The notes beneath the pieces are model-generated. The model saw only the letters and a program-made list of their open reading frames with translations. It did no database searches and was not told the origin of the DNA. Made by a program: the position numbers and the translations under genes. This document shows, in pieces, positions 51,020 through 60,493 of a stretch of DNA of 64,000 bases; positions within the stretch are counted from its first letter, which is position 1; each line of letters begins with the position of its first letter. Source of the DNA: Portunus trituberculatus (Eukaryota > Arthropoda > Malacostraca > Decapoda > Portunidae). The stretch lies in NCBI RefSeq assembly GCF_017591435.1, contig NC_059283.1, forward strand, positions 5,713,512 to 5,777,511. Reading direction: 5' to 3'.

Positions 51020-51619
51020 CTCCTGGGGTTGACATTACGGCAGTCTAATGAAGCGGTTTCGTCCTGCTAACAAAGGATTCGAAGCACAATCGAATCCCAG
51101 AATGACTCACAGGAACAATGGTGTGTACTTATGTATGCGTGGGAGCAACAGTCTTACGTGGCTGTAGTAGTAGTAGTAGTAGTAGTAGTTATTTTTGTTG
51201 TTGTTGTTGTAGTTGTTGTTGTTTATATTTTTGAGGTGCATATTGTTTTGCTTTGTTATTATCCTTCTCTCTCTCTCTCTCCTCTTCTTCCTCCCCCTTC
51301 TTCTTCTCATCCTTCTTTACTATCTTGTTTTTCTACTTAACTATCTAATCTATTTTTTGTACAAAGTAGTTAAGTATTATAACAAAAGAAAAACAAAGAG
51401 AAGAAAGAATGAAATAAAATACGATCTGTTACTGCTTACTTATCCTGTTTAATCCACCTCCTTCTCCTCTTCCTCCTCCTCCTCCTCCTCCTCCACCTGG
51501 GCGACTCACCTCCAGGCCGTTGATCTCCCGGGAGGCTCAATCAGTCTGCCGTGACCCCTGACGCCCACCAACGCCCACGCCAGCACCACCAGCACTCCCA
51601 CTGCCCCCCGCACGCCCAT
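35956..51619 (-). CDS. AA15 lytic polysaccharide monooxygenase with transmembrane anchor
   Basis: Four coding exons join in frame to 381 residues: 51619-51510, 41179-41056, 40256-40042, 36652-35956. Splice sites are GT-AG. Residues 1-22 are a hydrophobic signal peptide ending RG. Cleavage would expose H23, giving the mature start HGRLIEPPGRSTAWRYGF typical of AA15. DTPHNYNDHEIYCGG and GGKCGPCGD follow. LTANHRGFFEF gives H113 (mature 91), the second histidine of the copper brace. LPAGLTCKQCVLRWRY and the closing CGPQEEFRSCADI (to 211) complete the domain. F205 may be the axial copper-site residue. Then come an acidic linker (about 214-256), one transmembrane helix (about 257-282) and a tail of about 97 residues with PPPVPPRR, an SH3-ligand-like motif. 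AA15 enzymes cleave chitin or cellulose oxidatively, and this one should sit at the cell surface with the catalytic domain outside. Intron 1 is 10.3 kb. Confidence 0.93.
36768..36922 (+). mobile_element. tRNA-Val-derived SINE, 5' half
   Basis: 36768-36839 folds as a tRNA: acceptor ACCCGGT/GCCGGGT, D arm, anticodon stem CTGGC/GCCAG with loop TTCACAA (anticodon CAC, valine), and T arm CGGGG TTCGATT CCCCG. It is followed by the same body as the copy at 46908 ('gggtgtgtctcctttcacgt', 'cctagcagtgagtaggtacg'). Similarity stops at 'gatgtaaat', where LINE-associated sequence starts. The missing 3' half is at 39677. It lies antisense in LPMO intron 3. Confidence 0.85.
36923..39676 (+). mobile_element. 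Jockey-like non-LTR retrotransposon (LINE), broken
   Basis: A 5' untranslated part is followed by an ATG at 37151. The first frame (to about 37690) has an endonuclease N-terminus (FCNIRGLRSN, LLFLTETQLS) and is shifted where the LGDFN-type motif should be. A second frame continues with ILDLFLTSNPSAY and SDHNLISV. Further shifts occur near 38460, 38770 and 39170. Reverse-transcriptase motifs are RKAYGPDGVPP, YGFRKGRSTGD, LDISKAFDRVWH and the catalytic YADD at 39262-39273. It ends just after the thumb region, with no 3' UTR. At least four frameshifts make it non-functional. It lies antisense to the LPMO gene within intron 3. Confidence 0.88.
37151..39310 (+). pseudogene. Degenerate LINE endonuclease/reverse transcriptase ORF
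   Basis: This is the coding remnant inside the LINE. The apurinic-endonuclease-type domain spans about 37260-37930 and the reverse transcriptase about 38570-39300. Frames change at about 37690 (one G missing in the LGD motif), 38460, 38770 and 39170. The palm YADD is intact, but no continuous frame joins it to the start. The clade (jockey/I-like) is judged from motif style only. Confidence 0.85.
39677..39888 (+). mobile_element. SINE 3' half with (CA)n tail
   Basis: From 'gagttgtgaccttgttgtcc' to 'cagcagatcaaacagtgaa' this matches positions from about 47057 of the intact SINE, with one small insertion near 39708. It ends in a CA microsatellite (39841-39888), as the intact copy does. It directly abuts the truncated end of the LINE. 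Confidence 0.85.
39989..40041. repeat. (CA)n microsatellite forming the LPMO exon 3 donor
   Basis: About 26 CA units on plus read as (GT)n on the transcript. The GT that follows exon 3 (at 40041-40040) is the first unit of the array, so the intron begins GTGTGTGT. Confidence 0.93.
40257..41055. other. LPMO intron 2
   Basis: A 799-bp GT-AG intron of the LPMO gene. It contains a purine-rich tandem-like stretch around 40480-40750 with two partial copies of 'catgaagattatgga' and 'ggaacaggagtagaaaggta', plus a tRNA-like fragment at 40830-40876. Confidence 0.8.
40830..40876 (-). mobile_element. Possible truncated tRNA-derived SINE head
   Basis: On the minus strand 'TAGTTGGTTAAGG' resembles an A box and 'GTGTTCGAATCCTTGCC' is a good B box. 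The anticodon arm between them is missing. It is too damaged to be a tRNA gene. Confidence 0.4.
43248..43439. repeat. Two (GA)n microsatellites and purine-rich link
   Basis: About 31 and 22 GA units with an A/G-only link of about 85 bp between them. The whole stretch is nearly pure purine on the plus strand. Confidence 0.95.
44031..44104. repeat. (GA)n microsatellite
   Basis: About 37 perfect GA units. Confidence 0.97.
45235..45392. repeat. (GAGAA)n purine repeat pair
   Basis: Two GAGAA-type runs (45235-45270 and 45325-45392) are joined by a spacer. Both runs are preceded by 'aaagaaag(c/a)gaagagatagaagag', so a unit of about 90 bp has been duplicated. Confidence 0.85.
46908..47219 (+). mobile_element. 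tRNA-Val-derived SINE, intact copy
   Basis: The tRNA head at 46908-46979 has acceptor GCCCGGT/GCCGGGT, anticodon loop TTCACAA with anticodon CAC, and T arm CGGGG TTCGATT CCCCG. A body of about 220 bp includes 'cacctagcagtgagtaggta', 'ttgtgaccttgttgtcccgg' and 'cgtctggctgtctcgtcaga'. It ends in a (CA)n tail at 47200-47219. A CA run also precedes the head (46886-46905). The multi-copy body shows that it is a retroposon, not a free tRNA gene. Confidence 0.88.
47325..47535. repeat. AGGTTA/AGGTAA-type degenerate repeat
   Basis: About 200 bp of AGGTAAGGT, AGGTTAGGTTAGG and AAGGTAAAG phrases with no fixed period. It resembles a decayed TTAGG-like or pentanucleotide array. Confidence 0.75.
47874..48299. 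repeat. (CT)n then long (GAA)n/(GAT)n/(GGA)n tract
   Basis: About 22 CT units are followed by about 380 bp made almost only of GAA units, with GAT and GGA stretches. The longest near-pure GAA block runs over 48048-48201. It is polypurine on plus and polypyrimidine in the LPMO transcript. Long acidic or leucine-rich open frames here are repeat artefacts. Confidence 0.97.
48300..51509. other. LPMO intron 1, 5' part (on transcript)
   Basis: Non-coding. Microsatellites are (CA)n 48561-48608, (CT)n 49431-49470, a short CT run near 49740, (GA)n 50424-50481, (CT)n 50970-51016, GTA/GTT 51164-51220 and a CCT run 51462-51495 next to the exon 1 donor. Much of the rest is T/C-rich on plus. Confidence 0.7.
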
Positions 51620-51648
51620 GGCACCTCACGGGCGTTGCTTTCCAAGAC
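51510..51648 (-). other. LPMO signal-peptide exon with short 5' leader
   Basis: On the minus strand a pyrimidine tract and CAG end at 51649. They are followed by a 29-base leader, the ATG at 51619 and the signal peptide. The donor at 51509 (AG|GTGAGT) splits the arginine codon that is completed at 41179. The acceptor before the ATG implies a separate non-coding first exon upstream. Confidence 0.75.
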
Positions 51649-51810
51649 CTGTTTGGGAGGGAAGGGAAAAGGATATTAGTAGGATAATTGATGAGTGGGA
51701 GACATAGCGGATGGTTAATGACGACTATCAATGATGAAACAAAACAAATACGTAAAATATTCTGAAAGGTATAATTATTAGAAGAGTCACTTAGTAAAAT
51801 ATACACACGG

Positions 51811-51813
<3 letters not shown>

Positions 51814-51875
<62 letters not shown>
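51814..51875. repeat. (CA)n microsatellite
   Basis: About 31 CA units just upstream of the LPMO signal-peptide exon. Confidence 0.97.
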
Positions 51876-51876
<1 letters not shown>

Positions 51877-52265
51877 GCAATTTTGATAATCTTAACTTTT
51901 TATATCAGGAAAAATGTCTTAATTTCTTTTGATTAAGCAAAAATTCAATAGTTCTCAAGAGACGAAAACCGTTAACCTCCTCCTCCACCTTCCCCTTCTT
52001 CAGTAGCTCCTCCCTCTCCTTCTATATCAATATAAACGTAGTAGCTCATTCTCCCTCTCCTTCACTATACGGGAATATAAATGTCATAGTTTGGAAGAGA
52101 AGAAACTGCTGATAACTATACTTCCTCCTTCCCTTTCCTCGGCTAAGTATCAATTTTCCTTCATACAAGAGGCGGAGGCTGCTAATCCCTCCCTTTCCCT
52201 TCCTACCCCCCTTCCTTCAGCACGCTTGCCAAACCGACACAAACCGCCACATCCTTCCTACTTAC

Positions 52266-52330
52266 CTACAGTGGTGACACCCTCGCCGCGGCCTTGGTAA
52301 CCACGCTATGCTCCCGCCTGCACACTTAGC
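52266..52330 (-). promoter_or_regulatory. Probable non-coding first exon/promoter of LPMO
   Basis: On the minus strand a GC-rich stretch ends at a near-consensus donor (TGTAG|GTAAGT, donor GT at 52265-52264). It would splice to the acceptor at 51648. The upper boundary and start site are not visible, so the end given is nominal. Confidence 0.45.
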
Positions 52331-52605
52331 CCTCTCTGAAACGCTCTGCCCTCTCAAGTCACATTTTGCAAAGGCTATACAGATGATTGTCCAGGTTTTT
52401 TAAGTGTTGTTTTCCCGTTGATAATGTAGAAATATCATTAATTTGTCACCGAAAGCATAAAAAACCCATCCTTAATATCCCATGTTACTTAATCTAGGAC
52501 ATTTTGAAAGTAGCGATGATGACAGAAGTGTTTTAAGACAGTTTGGAGCCACTAAGCCACTAACCAAGCCACACGCCAGCTCCAGATTTCGCCATCTCAC
52601 GTGTA

Positions 52606-52642
<37 letters not shown>

Positions 52643-55434
52643 TCCAGTGGAAAGTTTAAAGATACCAACGTTCAATTTTCTTACATTCTTCGCTTTTAAT
52701 GATAACAAAAGACTAACTAACCGTTTTTAATGACATTATTCTCCACCAAGGAAAAATCTCAGTATCTTTTGCACTGTAGAGGGTTGGAGGGAGAGGGAGA
52801 GGGATGGGAAGATGGCCACGAGGGAGGAAAGGGACAAAGGCAGGAAGGGAGGGAGGGAATGGCATGGGCGAGATGGAAAGTGGGAGGTGATGGCGAGGAA
52901 AGGAGGGACGGGGTGTTACTATGAGGGAGGGAAAGATAAAGTAAAGTGGAGATAGAAACAAATGGAAGGATAGAAGGAGGATAGACTGTGGAAACAAAAT
53001 GCATAGACAGAAGGAAGAAAGGAAGAAAGCAAGAAAGAAGGCTAACATTAGAAGAAAGGCATAAAGAATTGGATAAAGAAAGGAAAACAGAAAAGGAAGG
53101 AGGTCTTAAAAAGATAGATAAAGAAGAGGAAAGGGGAAATGAAGAAGGGTAGGATCAGACAAGAAGAAAGACAGGAAAGAAGGGAGGTCTTATGAAATGG
53201 ATGAATAGGTACGGGAAGAAAGGGAGGAAAAAAGTGGACGAGGGACCAAACCAAGGGTGACGCAACACAGCATTACCAACACAGCGCCGCGCAACACAGG
53301 AGCAGCAACAAGTACCGCCCCGGGCCCTTCAGATCATCACGAGCAACGCCTGAGGGTTATGGGCTACCGGAGTGCGTGGCTCGTTTAGCAAGGAAGGGCG
53401 GGGCAGCAGGCGACAGGGAAAGGAGGCAAGATCAAGTTTCTATCTAGTCAAAAAGTGCCTTGAAACTAAAGAATAATGAAAACACTCGAAAAATGTCCAA
53501 TATCTTCCACTGCAAATGATCATAAGAGCTGAAGCTTCGAAACAGCATGAAACAGAGATTGCTTCAAAGAAAGACCGGTTGTTTTGAGGTTTTGAGAGCA
53601 ATGAATCACTGGAACTGGTAAAGAACACCCAGAAAACTTCATTAGCAGCTGGTGACAAGTGTGACAGTGAGGATGCGAGTTCTTGGTGAGAGTTGTGAAG
53701 GAGGAGGAGGAGGTGGGGAGAGGGACTGGGGGATTGAAGGAGGGGGTCTCGACAGATAGAAAGCTTCCGGGGAAAATAGAGCGAGCCGGAACCCATTATT
53801 TTGTCTCAAACACTGTGATGAAGGCTGGCTTGTTTGTCTGTGTGTTTGTCTGTCTGTGCTGTTTAAGTTAATGAGACACTGAAGACACGTATAGTCTAAT
53901 ATCAATACATGACTGAACTGAGAATGGAGAGAAGATAGAATTAGACAGACTATTCTTAAAGCCCACTCATGTATCCCCACCCCTAGCCATTTTGTTGAAC
54001 CATTTATTCATTTTTATTTGATTTTGTTAGAATTAGTCTATTGAATATTCTTAAAATGAAATTATAAACTACGGTAACCGAAATATGAAACGATTAATTT
54101 ATGATTTCCTATTAAAAGCAAAAGAAAGAAATGATGAAAAAGAAAAAAAAGAACAGAACAAAGATTTACAAGACCAATGGGGCCACCATCATTGAATTCC
54201 TGAATGCATTACCATTACCATCACAGACCAATCGAAGCCAAGGAGTGCCACGCAATTACTGCCAGAGGGAAGATAGACAGCCAGTTCCCACCAGTTACAC
54301 CGCCACTCACTTTCCCCTCATGCTGCGCAATCACGGGTCGGCAAAACGTCGGTTCTTTTAGTAAGCATAGCCGCGGTAAGCGTCACTCCGTGGTGGTTCA
54401 GTAAAACGCCGCGTTTGTTGAAGTATTGTTGTATGTTTTGTGATGCTTTATGACGTAATTTTTGTTTACAAGCCATTCTTGCCTTTCCTATACGTTAACA
54501 AAGACTATAGTAGTTAAAAGATTTATTTTCTTTAATTTCATTTAACTTCAATCACTTCTAGCTTGCAAGATGCCAAATTTTGCACTACAGTCTTTAGAAA
54601 CACACCCATAGCACAAAAAAAGGCAAAAGTAACATCATTCTCACACTAATTTCTTGTCTAAACGTTGCAATAATAAACACATCAACAGAATAAGGGTTTC
54701 AGTTTCTTCAGTCTTATCTAACACGAAACCTTGACTAATGCCCTGGAAGATTGCTAGGAGTGTAAATGAACGCCCTCCTCCCGGTCCACGCCCTTCCCAG
54801 CTCGTATTCACCTGTCCCGCCACCTTCTAATGCCACTTCTTCAACCCACATCCTCTTAAAATATTCACTTGGTTCAGTATCTTTCTTGTCCTTCTTCTTT
54901 TCTTTCATCTCTTCTTGCCTTTCTCTTTCCCTTGTTTATCTTCTTTCCTTTGTCATCATTTTCCTCCCATCATCTTCTCCTCTCTCTCCTTCAAATTTCC
55001 TTCATCCTCTCGGTTCGCTATCATTGTTGTCCTTTCTCTTTTTTATTCGTCTTTTCTTGCCTTTCTCTTTCCCTTGTTTTTCTTTCCTTCATCCACATTT
55101 TCCTCTCTACCTTCTTTTCTTCTCTCAATTCTCGCTCTCTCTTTCAGTTTCCTTCATCTGCTTTCTGTTTTCTCTTCCTGTTTCGATTATTCTGTTTTTC
55201 TCGTCGCTGGTAATGTGTTTTTTGTTCCCTCTTCTCTCAGTATGTCTCCCCTTCCTGCTTTTCTATTCTTCTCCCCTCCACAAGTCATTTCCTCTCCAGA
55301 ATTAAGCTTTCCATCTAAATCTGCAACATCACAGCAATTCTAACGTCAATTCCCTGACTAATAAAAAATATGCAAGTCTACCCTGAATATCTGTACACGT
55401 ATCACTTTTTCTGCGTTTTATTTGCAATTTGGCA

Positions 55435-55437
<3 letters not shown>
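52331..55437. other. Intergenic, nothing recognised
   Basis: Contains (GT)n at 52609-52640 and long purine-rich (52770-53240) and pyrimidine-rich (54840-55300) segments. Their open frames of 60-180 codons consist of low-complexity S/F/L or K/E/R residues. There is a CpG-richer patch at 53260-53400. No domain is recognised. Confidence 0.4.
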
Positions 55438-55493
<56 letters not shown>

Positions 55494-55783
55494 GTGGGTT
55501 AGCAGGTGAGACACGCGAGCATTGGACCGACACATCAATCTCTCTCTCTCTCTCTCTCTCTCTCTGTTGTCATGAGAGGATTAATTATACCTATGAACGC
55601 CCACAACCCTCCTAAACACGCCCACAACTCCCTACCACCCCAACACTCTCTTTAACCCCGCCCACACGTACTCAACGCCCATATCTAAACCCCAGTGTCC
55701 GAGGTTACCTGTCTTTACCTGTAATTACCTGCTCCTTGTGCTTGTAAATATAGGTACGCGTTAACTGCTCAGGAAATGCTTGG

Positions 55784-55855
<72 letters not shown>

Positions 55856-56060
55856 TCTAGTTCACTTCCTGGAGGAGGAGGAGGAGGAGGAGGAGGAGGA
55901 GGAAAAGAAGAAGAAGAAGAAGAAGAAGAAGAAGAAGAAGAAGAAGAAGAAGAAGAAGAAGAAGAAGAAGAAGAAAAAGAAGAAGAAGAAGAACAACAAC
56001 AACAACAACAACACTACCACCACCACCACCCCCACAACACCACCACCACCACCACCACTA
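55438..56060. repeat. Microsatellite cluster: GA, CT, GT, GGA, AGA, ACA, CCA
   Basis: In order: (GA)n 55438-55490, (CT)n 55541-55565, (GT)n 55786-55853, then (GGA)n, (AGA)n, (ACA)n and (CCA)n running into one another over about 55873-56060. Successive motifs differ by single substitutions in the unit. Confidence 0.95.
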
Positions 56061-57647
56061 ACAACCCGACTCGCTAATCACCTCGTTTCTCGCTGGCAAG
56101 AGGATGTGTGTATTTATCTTTTTCACCTTCAGGTTTCCGGCACACCGACACACGCGGGGCGGACACAACCTTGGGGCGAGGATGCTGTTGTTGCTACTGA
56201 TGCTGGTGCTTGAGTTTAATGCTCTCTTATACTGCTTGCTTGCCTTTGTTTCTTGAGTTGTCGTGTCAAGTTTACAATGAATCTTAGTGATGTTTTCTTT
56301 TTACTTCGTTTTTTTTTCAGTGTTTTTTTTTTATTTCGCCTCTTTTAATGGTGTACTCTTATTAATTTCGCTTTTCTATCACTGGTGTATGTTTTTATTT
56401 CGCTTTTCTGTCTGCTATCTTTTGTTTCCGTTGTTTTCGTCCTTAATTTCTGGTTCTTTTTGTTCTATATTTTCTCATACCTCGTCTTTTCTCTACTATC
56501 TGCTTGTTCATCCTGTTCTCTCTCTTCTTTTTTCTAGTCCTTTTTGTTTTATATTCTCATCTTTCTACTATTTGTTCGCTCATCTTATTCTGTTCCCTCC
56601 TCTCTAGTTTTTTAGGTTCTATAATCTCTTCTTCCTTGTCTTTTTATGTGTTTTGTCTATCTGTTTTCTATGTTTCCTCCATACCTCTCTGTTTTCTGTC
56701 TATTATCTGTTTGTTTCCCTTCCTGCTACACTCTCTTGCTTTACTCTCTGCTGTCTGCTTCCCGTCCCTGTTCTTCTCCTACCGTGTTAACCAGTCATGA
56801 TTATTCCTTTCTTGCATCTTTCCTACCTCTTATCCTGCCAATATATCACATTTTTCCCTCTTTTCTTTTCATAACTCCCCTGCCTCCTACCTCATTACCC
56901 TGCCTCTTCCGGTCCATTTCTTATCACCTCTTCTTCCTTCTTTCCAAACCATACCTACTCTTACCCATGATCCTTTCGTAAACCCTTGAAAACACTCTTC
57001 TCTACACCAAAGCGTGACTCGTACACATACCCAAGTCTTCCAACTACACTAGGGGTTAAATGTACCGTTGCTGGGGTCTCTTAAGCCTGGGGAGGGAGGT
57101 TACTGGAGCAGCCAAACATGTCGCGATGATACCCTGGGGCAAAAGGGAAGGTAATGAGGTAATAGAGGCAGAGAGAAGCGAGGTACTAGTATGGAGGGAA
57201 GGTAGGGTCTTTGGAGGGTTAGTAGAGGTGAGAACTGGATGAGTTATGAAGGCTAGGTGTTTGTGGGAGGGAAGAGAGAGAAAGAGATGATAGCTTGACG
57301 AAAACAAAGGAAAATGTACGATATCAGTGAGAAAGAAATTAAAAGAATAACAAAATAAATAGATAAGTCGAAGTAACGTTCTGAAAAAAAATCACTTAAC
57401 ATTTTCATTCACGTTAAAAAAAAAATAATGATAACAATGATAATAATAATAAAATACATAAAATTGATTAAAAAAACCTTGGAGATAATTGACGCATACA
57501 GGTAACACAATACAAACACTCACCAACGCACACCTGACCCTTACGAGAGGATCTACCTGTCTAGAATCTCATTAAGAGCGTGGCCATGAGAGCAAAGGTA
57601 TACCCGGTAGTGAGAAATTAAATTAGAGATTAACGGATGATTTGTTT

Positions 57648-57649
<2 letters not shown>
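56061..57649. other. Intergenic, nothing recognised
   Basis: 56280-56990 is a pyrimidine-rich plus strand with low-complexity open frames. A plus-strand ATG near 56181 starts a leucine-rich stretch of 24 codons resembling a signal peptide, but it closes without a convincing donor. Confidence 0.4.

Positions 57650-57708
<59 letters not shown>
57650..57708. repeat. (GT)n microsatellite
   Basis: About 29 GT units, followed by purine-rich DNA to 57930 and a (CA)n run at 57960-57988. Confidence 0.97.
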
Positions 57709-57711
<3 letters not shown>

Positions 57712-57955
57712 AGGAAAAGATGGCAAACAAGAGGAATAAAAACAATAACAAGAAGAGAAACAGAAGACGAAGGAGAAAAAAGAAGACGAACAAGAATAAC
57801 AAGGGTAAGAGTAGCAGTAGGAAAAGGAAAAGAGAAGGAAGGAAAGAAAGGCAAAGAAAGTAGGAAAAGGAAAAAGAGAAGAACGAGGAGCAATATAAGC
57901 AAGAGAAAAAAAGCAAAGAAGGAAACAAAAACTATTTTAGCATCGACTACTAATG

Positions 57956-57989
<34 letters not shown>

Positions 57990-58189
57990 GGCCGGCCTGA
58001 GACACACCCTTCCTGTCTTTTCCCACCAAGAGAGAGAGAAAGACAACCTTTATCGAGCATCTGAAAAATGAACCGTACTCATAATACCGATCGGAAAAAA
58101 AAAGAGTTTGAAAAGGTTATAATAATTACGCTTTTTCATTCTTCTTTATCTTCTTTAAGCATGATCTTTCTTTGTCTTTTTGCCTGTCC

Positions 58190-58191
<2 letters not shown>

Positions 58192-58226
<35 letters not shown>
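58192..58226. repeat. (CT)n microsatellite
   Basis: About 17 CT units. Confidence 0.95.
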
Positions 58227-58230
<4 letters not shown>

Positions 58231-58479
58231 ACAAAGTAAGAAAAAATAAGGAAAAACAGGAAAAAACGGAGATGGAAAATAAAAAAATGAAAAAAAATAT
58301 AGATTCCTTACGTAATAGTAGAGTAACAGACAGTACAAGATGGAAAGGTAATAGTAATAGTGATAATAATTCTATACCAGGACGAGGCTCTGAGAATTAG
58401 TGTCTATTGTCCTCTGATTGTTAGGAACGAGGCTTATTGTTTCCATTTTCAAGGTCACGTTCCTGGAGTTGTAAATAGC

Positions 58480-58905
58480 GTGAGTGAGTGAGTGAACGTG
58501 AGGTGAATGAACGTGGAGTAAATGAATGTATGAATGGTGATGGGCTGTTAAGAATAGTATACATAAATTAATGAATGACAGATGAGTGAGTGAGTGAATG
58601 AACGTGAAATAAATGAATGTATGAATGGTGATGAGCTGTTAAGAATAGTATACATAAATTAATGAATGCAGATGAGTGAGTGAGTGAGTGAACGTGAAAT
58701 AAAATGGTGGGATAATAAGACGGTATGGAGAAATTACTGATTGAATAACAGGTGCGTGAGTGAATGAATGGACATATGAATGATAATAAGCTGTTAAGAA
58801 TAGTGTAGGTAAATCAATTAATGACAGATGAGTGAGTGAGTGAATGGACGTATGGATGATGGTATGGGTGGATTAGTGAATGAATAACAGGTGATTGAGT
58901 AACCG
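58480..58905. repeat. Minisatellite, about 91-bp unit
   Basis: The phrase 'gctgttaagaatagt' recurs at 58544, 58635 and 58790, with 'gagtgagtgagtga(a)cgtga(a)ataaatgaatgtatgaatgg' between. The first two units are nearly identical and later ones are diverged and of irregular length. The frequent GAGT tetranucleotide suggests an origin from a GAGT array. Confidence 0.88.
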
Positions 58906-58913
58906 AATTAACT

Positions 58914-59124
58914 TTAACCCCTTCAGCACCATGACGCATTTCTATATTCATTCTACCTATCTGACGATTTTACACAGCTTCAGAAACTTATATAGGGGAT
59001 CAGAATAGTGAAGACTGTGGCCATTAATCTTCTGACTTCCATAGACCCTTCCTAATGACAATGAAATGGTCTAAGCGTACACAAATCTCAAGGTAAAAAC
59101 GTGAACCGGTATTGAAGGGGTTAA
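58914..59124. mobile_element. Complete MITE with TTAA ends (211 bp)
   Basis: It starts TTAACCCCTTCAGCACC and ends TATTGAAGGGGTTAA, so an inverted repeat of about 13-15 bases lies just inside a TTAA on both sides. The inner body ('acagcttcagaaacttat', 'atagtgaagactgtggcca', 'catagacccttcctaatg') is shared with the copies at 61128 and 5700. It has no coding capacity. TTAA duplication and C-rich termini are features of piggyBac-type elements. Confidence 0.85.
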
Positions 59125-59645
59125 GTGTATGACTAGATACTATAAATCATATTGGTAAAATTAACAAATAAGTAAATAAGCCAGTGAAGAAACATGAGTA
59201 AATGAACTATAAGTGAATGATTCCATATATAAAAGAACCAGCGAGACAAAATGAATATAGACAAAGTGACTCAGTGAAAAATATGAGTCAGTAGGTTATT
59301 CATTCAGGCGCCAGATATGAATGCAGCATATTAAGGTGAGTGAAGGTGAAAGGTCAGGTGGCAGGAGTCACGGCGCTACCCTTACGTTCAAGGTCAAAGG
59401 AATCAATATATAGACGACTGAATACCTCATAAACTCGTTCTTCCTCCTGCGTCATCTCCTCTTTCTCTTTTTTTCCCCTTTTCTATACTATCGTCTCTTC
59501 CTTTTCCTATTTTCTTTCTTTATCTCTTCTATAAACTGTTTCTTTTCTTCTCCTTTGCATCGTCACCTTCTCTTCTTCCTCCTCTTTTTCTTCCTCTTTC
59601 TTATATGAATTCTTAACTTTCTTCATTCTTGCACCATCACGCTCT
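59125..59645. other. Intergenic, nothing recognised
   Basis: A continuation of GAGTGAATGA-like simple sequence to about 59300, then pyrimidine-rich DNA. No gene is seen. Confidence 0.4.

Positions 59646-59701
<56 letters not shown>
59646..59701. repeat. (CT)n microsatellite
   Basis: About 28 CT units. A long serine/leucine open frame through it is low-complexity. Confidence 0.97.
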
Positions 59702-59707
<6 letters not shown>

Positions 59708-60110
59708 TCCTTCATTCTTTTCTTTTCATCAAGGTATCCTCTTCTTTCTCTTTTATTTCAAACTTTCTTTCTTCATTGGACTATTTTTTTCCCTTTTCCA
59801 TCATCACAGCTTTCTTTTCATCCCTCTTTTCTACTCTCTTTAAAATCCTTCTCTTTTTTTCTCTCTACTCTATCACTTTCCTTCACTCGTATATGAACAA
59901 TCTCCTTTCTCATCTTCTCCAATCCATTTCTCCTCCTTCATCTTTTTCTCTCACATCTCTTCCATTTTTCGTAACTCGCTCTCAGTCACTCTTTTTTTCC
60001 ACCCAACCAAGCGGGACTGTACAAAAAAAAATAGGTATTGATATCGTGACTGCTTGTAAGGCTGTCACGATGCATTGCAAGACTACACGAGTTCGCTTCG
60101 GTAATCAGAT

Positions 60111-60112
<2 letters not shown>

Positions 60113-60152
<40 letters not shown>

Positions 60153-60279
60153 GCTTCAGTGTGCTTGGCGTTGACAGACACAGAAACTCAAGGATCTAGG
60201 TTAACTTGTGTACTCTGAAGGTAACTGTGGTTTGCTTCCCTCACGCGTGTTGCTTCGGGGGATGAGTGGCATGATTAGC

Positions 60280-60316
<37 letters not shown>

Positions 60317-60441
60317 CATCAAACAAAACCATGTAATATTTACACCTAAGATCACAATACCACACTTCTATGTGACTGGTGGAAAGAGTCACACAAAGCC
60401 ACCAATACAAATAGCCGGAAACACAATAGAAACAAGAATCA

Positions 60442-60492
<51 letters not shown>
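60113..60492. repeat. (CA)n, (TAG)n, (CA)n microsatellites
   Basis: (CA)n at 60113-60150, (TAG)n at 60282-60317 and (CA)n at 60443-60492 are separated by unique sequence. Confidence 0.95.

Positions 60493-60493
<1 letters not shown>

Noticed and set aside
54766..55343. Ser/Phe/Leu-rich plus-strand frames of 114-179 codons
   Set aside because: The plus strand here is a long pyrimidine-rich stretch that gives few stops. Composition is uniform and there is no domain.
56181..56255. Signal-peptide-like plus-strand start (Met followed by many Leu)
   Set aside because: It closes after 24 codons, no convincing donor precedes the stop, and downstream frames are low-complexity.
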